Below, piece after piece: positions 1 through 9,500 of a DNA stretch of 64,000 nucleotides. A program made the translations under genes and the position numbers. This DNA is from Paraburkholderia diazotrophica (GTDB lineage Bacteria; Pseudomonadota; Gammaproteobacteria; Burkholderiales; Burkholderiaceae). Location: contig NZ_FNYE01000023.1 in assembly GCF_900108945.1 (NCBI RefSeq), positions 62,001 to 126,000 on the forward strand, written 5' to 3'. The notes under the pieces were generated by a model. The model was not told the DNA's origin and ran no database searches. It saw nothing but the letters and a program-made list of their open reading frames with translations. How positions within the stretch are numbered: the stretch's first letter is position 1; each line of letters starts with the position of its first letter.

Positions 1-2
1 AT

Positions 3-749
3 CAGGCGCATAAAAATCTCGTGAACGATGGCGACGGATTGAGCATCGGTCAACTCGCCGACGAAGTCGACGCGACCGATCCGCAGGCGGTCCAGGCCGA
101 ACTGCTAAGCGTGGGTGCCGCGTTGAGCGATTCGGTCGACGCGCGTGCCGAAAGGGCGACCGCGCTGGCCGAAGCGCGTCAGCGGCTGGCGGCGATCTCC
201 GGCGGTGCGAATGCGGCGATTGCCGAGGCAAAACGCCAGGAGGCGCTCGCTTCCATGGCCGAGGCGGCCGAACGCTTCATCAAGGTCGAGACGGCGTCGA
301 CCATGTTGCGCTGGGCTGTCGACCGGTACCGCGAGCGTCGCCAGGGGCCGATGCTGGCGCGCGCGAGCGCGATCTTTTCTGAATTGACGCTGGGTGCGTT
401 CGAGCGTCTCTCCGTCGATTACGACCGGCAACCGCTGGCGCTGGCCGCAGTACGTCCGGACGGCGAGCGCGTCGAGATCACCGGCATGAGCGAAGGGACG
501 CGCGACCAGCTCTATCTGGCATTGCGCCTCGCGGCGCTCGAATTGCATTGCGAGCATGGCGTAGCGTTGCCTTTCGTCGCCGATGACCTGTTCATCAACT
601 TCGACGACAAGCGGGCGAAGGCAGGGCTTCGCGTGCTGGCGGGAATGGCCACGCGCATGCAGGTGATCTTTCTCAGCCATCACGATCACCTGGTCGAAAT
701 CGTTAACGAGGTGTTCGGCGCCTCTGCGAACGTGCGATATCTGGGCTAA
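3..749 (+). CDS. YhaN/RecN-like AAA ATPase, C-terminal part (5' end outside window)
   Basis: The frame is open to the left edge of the window, so only the last ~248 residues of a larger ATPase are present; a GTG at 21 is internal. What is visible is an Ala/Glu/Arg-rich coiled-coil-like arm, then the ABC-type signature region SEGTRDQLYLALRLAAL, a Walker B/D-loop segment FVADDLFINFDDKRA and a switch segment FLSHHDHL. That order is typical of the C-terminal ATPase half of SMC/Rad50-like proteins, and the short motif spacing fits the YhaN family (DNA-metabolism ATPases, often beside a YhaO-like nuclease). The nuclease partner, if any, lies upstream and cannot be seen. A strong terminator follows the stop codon. 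The family call is good; the exact function is unknown. Confidence 0.8.
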   Translation, partial: QAHKNLVNDGDGLSIGQLADEVDATDPQAVQAELLSVGAALSDSVDARAERATALAEARQRLAAISGGANAAIAEAKRQEALASMAEAAERFIKVETASTMLRWAVDRYRERRQGPMLARASAIFSELTLGAFERLSVDYDRQPLALAAVRPDGERVEITGMSEGTRDQLYLALRLAALELHCEHGVALPFVADDLFINFDDKRAKAGLRVLAGMATRMQVIFLSHHDHLVEIVNEVFGASANVRYLG

Positions 750-795
750 CGATTTTTTGGTTCAGCCACACATCGTTGAGTGTTCGTTGTTGCTT

Positions 796-843
796 GCGGC
801 ACGGTGCGCCAGAACTCCGGCGCGCCGTGCCGCTTTGCTTTTT
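796..843 (+). terminator. Rho-independent terminator after the ATPase gene
   Basis: A 15-bp stem with one mismatch (GCGGCACGGTGCGCC at 796-810 with GGCGCGCCGTGCCGC at 819-833, loop AGAACTCC) is followed directly by the T-rich tract TTTGCTTTTT. It lies 47 bp after the stop codon of the ATPase gene and separates it from the small gene at 1013. Confidence 0.85.
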
Positions 844-932
844 CCTGAGCCAATATCCGGTTGTAAAGCGAATCTCGATACGCAAACGTTTTCGCTTCAG
901 ACCAAGGGTTCCCGTGTCTTGCCGCGACCACC

Positions 933-949
933 GGGACGCGAATTGTCCC
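933..949. promoter_or_regulatory. Palindromic operator-like site 1 (GGGAC-N7-GTCCC)
   Basis: The sequence is GGGAC-GCGAATT-GTCCC, a perfect 5-bp-arm palindrome 63 bp upstream of the start codon at 1013. It belongs to a family of eight sites in this window with the same 7-base spacing. CTATA follows nine bases beyond the last C, as it does at the site at 16170. Confidence 0.6.
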
Positions 950-1012
950 AATGCGCATCTATAGTGTCGTCGATGCGGAACACCTATCAGACAGACACTA
1001 CGGGGACCACGA

Positions 1013-1219
1013 ATGGCCACTGAATATCTGCGCGACGACCACTATCACATCATCGGCTCGATCGAGACCGATTCGAGCGGCAAGCAGATCGCGCGTGACG
1101 CGCGTTACAACCGGGTTGGGGAATACGATCCCCGGACCGATCAAACCCGCGACGCTTCTTACCGGATTCTTGGAACGGGTAATCAGCTTTCGGCATTGAT
1201 CTGGCGTGCAGTCAAATAG
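1013..1219 (+). CDS. Small conserved-looking hypothetical protein, 68 aa
   Basis: The protein begins MATEYLRDDHYHIIGSIE and is polar and charged, with no signal peptide or membrane segment. The start is supported by a GGGG-containing ribosome-binding region about 10 bases upstream (ACGGGGACCACGA) and by a promoter-like palindrome (933-949). The repeated motif of acidic/aromatic residues with xxRYNRVGEYD and ASYRILG suggests a short tandem beta-strand motif, but I do not recognise a family. It stands alone between a terminator and the next small gene, and shares the palindrome with the exopolysaccharide and defence-like genes further on, so it may be co-regulated with them (inference). Confidence 0.6.
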   Translation: MATEYLRDDHYHIIGSIETDSSGKQIARDARYNRVGEYDPRTDQTRDASYRILGTGNQLSALIWRAVK

Positions 1220-1331
1220 CTGCGGCTTGCATGTGGACATTCCATCGCGCAAATCGTCAGCGAATGCTTAAAGAAAGTATAGCGGGTGCCGTAATTGCCA
1301 TGGTGGATGCATGGCGACCGCCCGTGTAATC

Positions 1332-1348
1332 GGGACGTCGTTTGTCCC
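1332..1348. promoter_or_regulatory. Palindromic operator-like site 2 (GGGAC-N7-GTCCC)
   Basis: GGGAC-GTCGTTT-GTCCC is a palindrome whose arms extend to 7 bp (TCGGGAC/GTCCCGA, 1330-1350). It lies 85 bp upstream of the start at 1434. Its right flank, GAGCGCGATGCA, closely matches the right flank of the site at 18971 (GAGCGCGCTGCA), so the similarity between these two copies runs well past the palindrome. Confidence 0.6.
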
Positions 1349-1368
1349 GAGCGCGATGCAAACTGTGC

Positions 1369-1420
1369 AGGTGAATCCATGCACGGTGGCATCGGGGACA
1401 CAGACTCGCTGTATTCACCT
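1369..1420 (+). promoter_or_regulatory. Inverted repeat in the leader, next to a ribosome-binding site
   Basis: AGGTGAAT at 1369-1376 pairs perfectly with ATTCACCT at 1413-1420, closing a ~36-base loop. The 3' arm ends one base before the Shine-Dalgarno sequence GAGAGGA (1421-1427) of the gene at 1434, so folding could affect access to the ribosome-binding site. This is visible structure; a regulatory role is inference. Confidence 0.35.
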
Positions 1421-1433
1421 GAGAGGACTCAAC

Positions 1434-1577
1434 ATGTTGAACAACAATTCGCCCCTCGAAAGCCTTGCGGCATTTGCCATCGTTTTCGCGACCGGCATCC
1501 TGTCGACGGTCGCGCTTGGCAAGTACATTGAAAAGGTGCGCCGCGACGCGCAGAATGCCGTGTCTGGCGCGGCGTGA
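1434..1577 (+). CDS. Small single-pass membrane protein, 47 aa
   Basis: The protein is MLNNNSPLESLAAFAIVFA followed by TGILSTVALGKYIEKVRRDA, giving one hydrophobic segment (about residues 9-28) and a basic C-terminal tail, consistent with a single inner-membrane helix. The start at 1434 is chosen because a clear Shine-Dalgarno GAGAGGA sits 7 bases upstream; a longer in-frame reading from 1311 would run through the palindrome and the leader inverted repeat. No family is recognised. Its promoter region carries operator-like site 2. Confidence 0.65.
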   Translation: MLNNNSPLESLAAFAIVFATGILSTVALGKYIEKVRRDAQNAVSGAA

Positions 1578-1627
1578 GTATCTGACGTATCGGCCTCGAT
1601 ATCCTGATTTCAGCACGCGTACGCTCC

Positions 1628-1846
1628 ATGCCGATCCCCGCGCCTCCGATGACATTGACCTGCCGCGCGTGCGGCCGGCGCCGTGTCTATCGGCCGCGCA
1701 GTGATGTGCTGGTGGTGCTCGGCGCATGCGAGGCGTGTGGGAGCACCGATCTCGACATCCGGCCGGCACGTCCACTCGATGGCCCGGGCATTTTGGCCTT
1801 GTGGCTGCTGGACCGCCTCAAGGGCCGTTCGCGCACAAGGCCTTAG
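1628..1846 (+). CDS. Small zinc-ribbon-like protein, 72 aa
   Basis: Two CxxC pairs (CRAC near residue 13 and CEAC near residue 34) separated by a basic/hydrophobic stretch form the pattern of a small zinc ribbon, followed by a short hydrophobic/basic tail (ILALWLLDRLKGRSR). No good Shine-Dalgarno is visible for the ATG at 1628; an in-frame ATG at 1649 (MTLTCRACG) is an equally good start. It lies between the small membrane protein and the first SIR2 gene on the same strand. The function is unknown, and the call rests on the Cys pattern and codon use only. Confidence 0.45.
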   Translation: MPIPAPPMTLTCRACGRRRVYRPRSDVLVVLGACEACGSTDLDIRPARPLDGPGILALWLLDRLKGRSRTRP

Positions 1847-1921
1847 CTGCATGCTGGCGCTTGCATAACAACGACACAGACCACAGCCGACAGGCAGACA
1901 GAACAACGGGGGCCGTACGAG

Positions 1922-2764
1922 ATGAAAGAACAATTGGCAATCGAGCAGGCCGCCGCCTGGCTGCGCGACGCGGACGGTCTGCTCGTGACGGCAGGCGCGG
2001 GCATCGGGGTGGATTCGGGGTTGCCGGATTTTCGCGGCAACGAGGGCCTCTGGCGCGCGTATCCGGCGCTGGGCGCGGCGCAGATCGGTTTTCCGGCGAT
2101 CGCCAATCCCGCGTCGTTCCTCGAAGATCCGTTGCTGGCGTGGGGGTTTTACGGGCATCGCCTGAAGCTGTATCGCGAGGTCGTGCCTCACGCCGGGTTT
2201 GCGATCCTCCAGCGCTGGGCGCAACGCATGCCGCACGGTGCGTTTGTCCGCACCAGCAACGTCGACGGCCAGTTTCAGCGTGCAGGGTTCGCGGAACAGG
2301 CCGTTGCCGAGTGCCACGGGTCCATTCACCACCTGCAATGTGCGTCGCCGTGCTGCTCGCGCATCTGGCCCGCGACGGAATTCGAACCGCAGGTCGATGA
2401 GCAGGCATGCCGCCTGGTCGGTCGTTTGCCTCGCTGCCCGGACTGCGGCGGCATCGCACGCCCGAATGTGCTGATGTTCTACGATGCGGCCTGGCTGTCG
2501 CGGCGCACCGACGCACAGGAAGCGCGCTTGCAGCGCTGGATCGATTCCGCCCGCCGGATGGTGACGGTGGAACTCGGCGCGGGCACGGCCTTGCCGACGA
2601 TCCGCCGATTCAGCGAGCGTCACGGGCCGCGCGTCATCCGCATCAATGTGCGGGAGCCGCAAATCGATCCGGCGAAAGGCATCGGCATTCAGGGCGGCGC
2701 GCTCGAGACACTCGTCGCACTCGACCACGCGCTCGATCAGGCCGACGGCGCGCACAAGCGCTGA
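1922..2764 (+). CDS. SIR2-family NAD-dependent deacylase-like protein, copy 1
   Basis: This 280-residue protein shows the Rossmann-type NAD motif GAGIGVDSGLPDFRG (~25-39), a variant of the TQNID motif, TSNVDGQF (~111), the catalytic-His motif ECHGS (~129), zinc-ribbon cysteines (QCASPC and CPDCG) and the late GAGTA loop. Sirtuins of this kind remove acyl groups from lysine using NAD+, or hydrolyse NAD+ in some defence systems. The replacement of TQN by TSN is shared with the second copy at 12941, so it is a feature of this subfamily. The zinc site and short length favour a stand-alone deacylase over a phage-defence NADase. It sits immediately upstream of recC on the same strand; the ~120-bp gap allows a separate promoter. 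Confidence 0.9.
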   Translation: MKEQLAIEQAAAWLRDADGLLVTAGAGIGVDSGLPDFRGNEGLWRAYPALGAAQIGFPAIANPASFLEDPLLAWGFYGHRLKLYREVVPHAGFAILQRWAQRMPHGAFVRTSNVDGQFQRAGFAEQAVAECHGSIHHLQCASPCCSRIWPATEFEPQVDEQACRLVGRLPRCPDCGGIARPNVLMFYDAAWLSRRTDAQEARLQRWIDSARRMVTVELGAGTALPTIRRFSERHGPRVIRINVREPQIDPAKGIGIQGGALETLVALDHALDQADGAHKR

Positions 2765-2887
2765 CCCGCCACGCCTCATCGTTTCGCCCGACGTGCGAGC
2801 CGCCACTCAACTCACGACCAGTCGCATTGCGCGAACCGAACGCGAGCGCGTGTTACCCACGCGCGGCGCTTGCGTTTTCGCGCGTTC

Positions 2888-5800
2888 ATGGAGTCTTTCT
2901 TGACATCGAATTCCCTTTCTCCCGGGCTGATGCTGATTCACGGCAATCGGTCCGAGCGCCTTCGCGATCTGCTCGTTGAATGGATGAAACGTTACCCGCT
3001 CGCGCCACTCGAGAACGAGGTGATCCTCGTGCAGAGCAACGGCATTGCCCAATGGCTCAAGCTCGCGCTCGCCGCTGACCGTGATCCCGTGACGGATTCC
3101 GGTGGCTGCGGGATTGCCGCCGCACTGGAAATCTCGCTGCCTTCGACCTTCATCTGGCAGGCCTATCGCGCGGTGCTGGGCAAGTCGTCAGTGGCCGAAG
3201 TGTCGCCGTTCGACGAATCGCGGCTCGTGTGGCGGTTGATGCGCGTGCTGCCCGCGCTCATCGATCTTCCGGCGTTCGAGCCGCTGCGTCGCTTCATCAG
3301 TCACGACGGCGACCGCCGCAAGCGCTTTCAGCTGGCCGAGCGCATCGCCGATCTGTTCGACCAGTACCAGATGTATCGCTCCGACTGGCTCGACTGCTGG
3401 GCGAAGGGGAACGATAGCGTGCTCGATGCGCGCGGCGAAGCGCATCCCTTACCCGATGAACAACGCTGGCAGGCGGCGTTGTGGCGGGAACTCGTCGCGG
3501 ACGTGGCGCGTTCGGCGGATGCTGCCGCAGCGCCCGAAGTGATGTCGGACGGCGGACGCGCCGCCGTTCATCAAGCGTTCCTCGCCAGAGTCGATGCATG
3601 GGACAGCGACACGCGGCCGCCAGGCTTGCCGCGTCGGGTCATCGTGTTCGGCATTTCGAGCCTGCCGCGCCAGTCGCTCGAGGCGCTCGCGGCCATCGCC
3701 CGCTGGACGCAGGTGCTGATGTGCGTGCCGAATCCGTGCGCGCATTACTGGGCCGACATCGTGCCCGACAAGGAACTGCTGCGTGCGCAACATTCGCGGC
3801 AACAGCGCCGCGAGGGCGCACCCGCTGAACTGGCTGCGGAACAACTGCATCTGCATGCGCATCCGCTGCTCGCGTCGTGGGGCAAGCAGGGACGCGATTT
3901 CATCGGCCTGCTGGACGAGTTCGACAGCGCCGAGGCACGCGAGCGTTATCGGCCGCAATTCGCGGGCATTGGACAGCGTATTGACCTGTTCGAAGAGCGC
4001 GAAGCAACGTCGCTGCTGCAACAGCTGCAGGACGATATTCGCGATCTGCGTCCGCTGCGCGAGACGCAAGCGGAATGGCCACCCGTCGATCCCGCTGCCG
4101 ACGAATCGATCCGCTTTCACGTGGCCCACAGCGCGCAGCGTGAAGTCGAAGTCCTGCACGACCAGCTGCTCGCGGCCTTCAACGACGACCCGACCTTGCG
4201 GCCGCGCGACATCATCGTCATGGTGCCGGACATCGACGCCTACGCGCCGCACATCCAGGCCGTCTTCGGGCTGCTCGACCGTGACGATCCGCGCTACATT
4301 CCGTTCAGCGTCGCCGACCGCGGACAACGCAAGGCGGACCCGCTCGTCGGCGCGCTTGAAACGCTGCTCAGCTTGCAGCATTCACGCCTGACGGTGAGCG
4401 ATCTGCTCGATCTGCTCGACGTTCCGGCGCTGCGCCGGCGTTTTGCCATCGACGAGAGCGATCTTCCGACACTGCGCGCGTGGATGCGCGGCGCGAACGT
4501 GCGCTGGGGCTTGCATGCAGAGCATCGCGCGAGCCTCGGCTTGCCGCGCGACGACAACCCGGCAGCGCCGCACACCTGGCTGTTCGGCCTGCGCCGGATG
4601 CTGCTCGGCTACGCGGTTGGCGGCGAAGCGCAAGCGTGGGGCGAGATCGAACCGTTCGGCGAAGTGGGCGGGCTCGACGCCGCGCTGCTGGGGCCGATCG
4701 TCCGGCTGATCGACGAACTCGATCACGCGTGGCGCACGATGAGCGAGCCGGCGACGCCCGCAGTGTGGTGCGAGCGCCTGCGCGCCCTGAAACAGGCGTT
4801 TTTCAGCGCCGACGACGGCAACGATGCCTATACGCTCGCGCGGCTCGACAACATCCTGCACACGTGGCTCGACGCCTGCACGGAAGCGGGACTCGACGAC
4901 ACGTTGCCGCTTTCCGTCGTCGGCGATTACTGGCTGAGCCTGCTCGACGATGCGGGTCTCGCACAGCGCTTCTTCGCGGGCTCGGTGACGTTCGCGACGC
5001 TGATGCCGATGCGCGCCATTCCGTTCCGCCGGGTGTGTCTGCTCGGCATGAACGACGGCGACTATCCGCGCACCCGCGTGCCGATGGATTTCGACCTGAT
5101 GCGCGGCTACTACCGGCCCGGCGACCGTTCGCGCCGCGAGGACGATCGTTATCTGCTGCTCGAAGCGCTGCTGTCGGCGCGCGATCATCTGCATGTGTCG
5201 TGGGTTGGGCGCAGCATCAACGACAACAGCGAGCGGCCGCCGTCCGTGCTGATCGGGCAACTGCGCGACCATCTCGTTTCCGGCTGGCAACTTGCCGATG
5301 CACCGTCGGACAAGCGACATGCGCTCGTCGATGCGTTGACCGTCGTGCATCGCCTGCAGCCGTTCAGCGCCGAGTATTTTCCCGCGAACGCCGACGCCGA
5401 TGCGTCGCCGCTCTTCACCTATGCCGCCGAGTGGCGCGACGTGCCGTCCGAAACGGCGACGCCCGATGCCACGGCTGACGCGCCGCTCGATGCCGTCGTG
5501 CGCGACGAGCCCTTGTCGCTGCGCGAAGTCTCCGACTTCCTGCGCAATCCCGTCAAGGCGTTTCTGTCGCAACGCCTGCGCATCGCGCTGGATATCCAGG
5601 AAACGGCCAGCGACGATCAGGAGCCGTTCGAACTCGATGCGCTCGACATCTGGAAGCTGCAGGACGAACTGATCGGCGCGCAAGTCGCGCAAGTGCACGA
5701 AGACGCTGACGACGCCGCGCTCGTCGCGGTACGCGACGCGCGTCTCGCCGTCATCCGGCGGCGCGGTGACGTCGCGACGGGCGGATTCGGCGACCTCGCG

Positions 5801-6508
5801 AGCGACAGACTGATCGAGCCGATGGACAAGCTGTTCGACGCGTACCGGACGCAACTCGCGCGCTGGCCGGTCGTGCGCGAGCGCGCGCAGGAAATCGGCT
5901 TTGCGGTGGCGGGCGAGCACGGCCAACTGGGCATCGCCGACTGGCTCGGCCACTGGCGTGCCGATAACGACGGCAAGCTCGCTCGCGTGCTTCTCGAAAC
6001 CAGCGAGCTCGTCGAGGGACGAACCCGGCGCTATCGCTATGCGAAGCTCGTCGGACCGTGGGTGCAGCATCTCGCGGCGAACCTCGACGGCCGTGAGGTA
6101 TCGACGGTGATCGTCAGCAAGAAGGGGACGGTCGAGTTCCCGCCGATGCAAGGGGGCAAGGCGGCCGCGTATCTCGGCGCGTTGCTGCGCGCCTGGGAGG
6201 AAGGCATGCGCAGGCCGCTGCCGCTTGCAGTCGAGTCCGCGTTCGAATGGATTTTTGCGGGCGGCGCGCCACGCAACGACACGGACTCATCGCGGGATAT
6301 GACGGATGCGCGCCATGCCGCGCGCCGGAAATACGAAGGCGACGGCAGCGGCTTCACGTCCGGAGAGGTGGAAAAGAGCGCGAGCTTGCGCCGCGCCTAT
6401 CCCGATTTCGAGAGCCTGTCCGCGAGCGGCGAATTTGCGGTGCTGGCCGATGCGCTGCTCAAGCCGCTGATCGACGTAGTGAAGAACAACGCAGGAGCTG
6501 ACGAATGA
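2888..6508 (+). CDS. recC: Exodeoxyribonuclease V subunit gamma (RecC)
   Basis: The ~1,206-residue product matches RecC, the non-catalytic subunit of RecBCD that splits the duplex and recognises Chi. It begins with the SF1-like fold (LMLIHGNRSERLRDLL) lacking a working Walker A, contains the segment MNDGDYPRTRVPMDFDLM and has an inactive nuclease-like C-terminal domain. The ATG at 2888 (MESFLTSNS) is preferred over the upstream in-frame ATG at 2870. It overlaps recB by four bases (ATGA), so recC-recB are translationally coupled. The protein is a little longer than the E. coli protein. The assignment is firm because recB and recD follow in the same operon. Confidence 0.95.
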   Translation: MESFLTSNSLSPGLMLIHGNRSERLRDLLVEWMKRYPLAPLENEVILVQSNGIAQWLKLALAADRDPVTDSGGCGIAAALEISLPSTFIWQAYRAVLGKSSVAEVSPFDESRLVWRLMRVLPALIDLPAFEPLRRFISHDGDRRKRFQLAERIADLFDQYQMYRSDWLDCWAKGNDSVLDARGEAHPLPDEQRWQAALWRELVADVARSADAAAAPEVMSDGGRAAVHQAFLARVDAWDSDTRPPGLPRRVIVFGISSLPRQSLEALAAIARWTQVLMCVPNPCAHYWADIVPDKELLRAQHSRQQRREGAPAELAAEQLHLHAHPLLASWGKQGRDFIGLLDEFDSAEARERYRPQFAGIGQRIDLFEEREATSLLQQLQDDIRDLRPLRETQAEWPPVDPAADESIRFHVAHSAQREVEVLHDQLLAAFNDDPTLRPRDIIVMVPDIDAYAPHIQAVFGLLDRDDPRYIPFSVADRGQRKADPLVGALETLLSLQHSRLTVSDLLDLLDVPALRRRFAIDESDLPTLRAWMRGANVRWGLHAEHRASLGLPRDDNPAAPHTWLFGLRRMLLGYAVGGEAQAWGEIEPFGEVGGLDAALLGPIVRLIDELDHAWRTMSEPATPAVWCERLRALKQAFFSADDGNDAYTLARLDNILHTWLDACTEAGLDDTLPLSVVGDYWLSLLDDAGLAQRFFAGSVTFATLMPMRAIPFRRVCLLGMNDGDYPRTRVPMDFDLMRGYYRPGDRSRREDDRYLLLEALLSARDHLHVSWVGRSINDNSERPPSVLIGQLRDHLVSGWQLADAPSDKRHALVDALTVVHRLQPFSAEYFPANADADASPLFTYAAEWRDVPSETATPDATADAPLDAVVRDEPLSLREVSDFLRNPVKAFLSQRLRIALDIQETASDDQEPFELDALDIWKLQDELIGAQVAQVHEDADDAALVAVRDARLAVIRRRGDVATGGFGDLASDRLIEPMDKLFDAYRTQLARWPVVRERAQEIGFAVAGEHGQLGIADWLGHWRADNDGKLARVLLETSELVEGRTRRYRYAKLVGPWVQHLAANLDGREVSTVIVSKKGTVEFPPMQGGKAAAYLGALLRAWEEGMRRPLPLAVESAFEWIFAGGAPRNDTDSSRDMTDARHAARRKYEGDGSGFTSGEVEKSASLRRAYPDFESLSASGEFAVLADALLKPLIDVVKNNAGADE

Positions 6509-9500
6509 ACGCGCCCAACCTTCCGGCAAGCATGATGCACACGCCGCAACCGCTCGACCCGCTGCGCTTCGCGCTGTCGGGCCGCAGTCTGATCGAAGCC
6601 AGCGCGGGCACGGGCAAGACCTTTACGATCGCGATGCTCTATGTGCGGCTGGTGCTTGGACACGACCCGTCGAACGCGCACGCGCGTCCGCTGACGCCGC
6701 CCGAGATTCTCGTCGTTACCTTCACCGATGCCGCGACGAAGGAACTGCGCGATCGCATCCGCGCGCGGCTGACGGAAGCGGCCGCGTATTTTCGGGCCGA
6801 GCCGCATGACGTAGAGCCGCTCGCGCCCGGCGCAATCGACCTGCTGCACGCACTGCGCGACGAATATCCGCCGCAGCAGTGGCCGGCTTGCGCGCGCCGC
6901 TTGCAACTCGCGGCCGAATGGATGGACGAAGCGGCCGTGTCGACCATTCACGCGTGGTGCAACCGGATGCTGCGCGAGCATGCATTCGACAGCGACAGCC
7001 TGTTCACGCAGACGCTCGAAACCGACGAAAGTGAGCTGCTCGCCGAAGTCGTGCGCGACTACTGGCGCACGTTTATGGCACCGCTCGTAGCAGCGGATGC
7101 GGCCACGGCCAGCGAATGGGCTAAAGGTCCGTCGGAGTTGCAGAAGAAGCTGCGCAATCTGATCGACATTGCGCCGTTCCTGCCGGACGCGCCGGCACCC
7201 GCCGATGCGCTGCAGGCGGCGCGCGACGAGACGGCTCGGCGGCTTGCTGAGTTGAAGGCGCCCTGGAATACGTGGCCAGCGGACATGAAGGCATTGCTGG
7301 ATACGGCGCGCGCAAGCAAGCAATACGTCGGGACTGCGTTCGGCAAGGCGAATTGCGAACGCTGGTTGAATGAACTCGCGGCATGGGCCGGCGATCCGGA
7401 GAAGGCATCGCCGTCTCTCACCGATACCGCCTGGAACCGGTTGACGCCCAAAGAACTCGCGGAACATTGCCAGCATGGCACGCCGCTTTCGCATCCCGGC
7501 TTCGACGCGCTCGTCACCTTGCGCGCGGAGCTTGCCGCGCTGCCGGATGCGCGCAACGATCTGCTGTCGCACGCGGCCCGCTGGGTGGCGAAGCGCTTCG
7601 CGGCCGAACAGGCGCGGCGCGCCCAGATGGGCTTCGACGATCTTCTGATGCGCCTCGACGCAGCCTTGCATGGACCGAACGGCGAGCGTCTCGCCGAGAT
7701 CGTCCGGAAGCAGTTTCCCGTTGCGCTGATCGACGAGTTTCAGGACACCGATCCCGTCCAGTACCGCATCTTCGATGCCGTCTACGGGCAGGGCAGCGAA
7801 ACATCGGAGGCGAGCGCCGACCATGCGCTCATCCTGATCGGCGATCCGAAACAGGCTATCTACGCGTTCCGTGGCGCGGACATCTTCACCTATCTTGCGG
7901 CGCGCCGCTCGTGCGGCACGCGGCTCTACACGCTCGCCACGAACTTCCGCTCGACGCACGCGATGGTCGACGCGACCAACCACTGTTTCAACGTGGCGGA
8001 GCAGCGAGAAGCAGGCGCGGGTGCGTTTCTCTTCCGCGAGTCGGATGGCAATCCTGTGCCCTTCATCCAGGTGAGCGCGAAGGGCCGCGACGATGCGTTC
8101 GTCGTCGATGGCGACGCGCCGCGTGCAATGACGGCATGGTGGCTGCCTCCGTCCGACGACGGCAAGCCGCTCAGCAAGACCGCGTATATCGATCGCATGG
8201 CGCAGAGTTGCGCGACGGAGATGGTGCGTCTGCTCGATCTTGGCCAGCGCGGCCGCGCCGGATTCGGCGCGGTGGGTGGTGCAGCGCCGCTGAAGCCGCT
8301 GCGTCCCGCCGACATGGCCGTGCTCGTCAACAACCGGATCGAGGCCGACGCCATTCGCAGGGCGCTTGCGAAGCGCAATGTGCGCACGGTCTATCTGTCC
8401 GACAAGGACTCCGTGTTCGAAAGCCCGCAAGCGGCCGAGCTGCAGCATTGGCTCGCGGCCTGTGCGGAGCCCGACGACGGCAGGCTCGTGCGCACCGCGC
8501 TCGCCACGCCGACACTCGGACTCGGCTGGGCACAACTGGACGCGTACTACAGCGACGAGATCGCGTGGGAAGCGTGCGTGTTGCGGTTCCGTGGCTATCG
8601 CGAGTGCTGGCGGCGTCAGGGCGTGCTGCCGATGTTGCGCCGCCTGCTGAACGATTTCAGCGTGCCCGCGCGCCTGCTCGGACTGCGCGCCGGTGGCGCA
8701 CAACGCGTGCAGGGCGGCGAGCGCATCCTGACCGATCTGCTGCATCTGGCGGAATTGCTGCAACAGGCGAGCACGCTGATCGAAGGCGAACATGGCCTGA
8801 TCCGTCATCTGGTCGAACAACGCGAAGCGGCGGCAGAGGGCAATGGCGGCGGTGATGCGCGGCAACTCCGTCTGGAGAGCGACGGCGATCTTGTGAAGGT
8901 GGTGACGATTCACAAGTCGAAGGGCCTCGAATATCCGCTCGTGTTCCTGCCGTTCGTGTGCGCGCACCGTCCCGCCGGCGCGAACGACGTGCCGTTCAAA
9001 TGGCACGACGCGCAGGGCAACGTGCAGGTCGCGCTCGACGATGACGGCGGCGTGCTGGAAAAGGTCGACCGCGAACGGCTCGGCGAAGACTTGCGCAAGC
9101 TCTACGTGGCGCTCACGCGCGCGCGGTACGCGACGTGGATCGGCATCGCGGAACTGAAGGAATTCGAGCGCAGCGCGATCGGCTATCTGCTCAACGGCGC
9201 GAAAGTGCTGGCGTCGGGAGAACTCGAAAAGTGTCTCCACGAATCGCTCGGCGCGGCGGACGACATCGCTGTCACGCCCGCGCCCGAGCCTGGCGACGAC
9301 CGTCTCGCGCATCTCGACCAGAAATCGCGAGAAGGCGAGGCGCGCGCCTCGGTGCGCGTGTTGCGCGAGCCGTGGTCGGTCGCGAGCTATTCGAGTCTGA
9401 AGAAGATGAGCCACGGCGTGAATGTCGTGCCGGACACGCCGCGTGAAGAAGGTTTTATCGAGGCCCGCGATGCCGAGGCCGAGATCGATCAGGACGATGC

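Noticed and set aside
4382..6151. Very long minus-strand open frames opposite recC, recB and recD (4382-6151, 6397-10602, 10320-12494)
   Set aside because: They lie exactly opposite intact recBCD genes, are rich in Arg/Ala/His/Gln as expected for GC-rich antisense frames, and have no family motifs.
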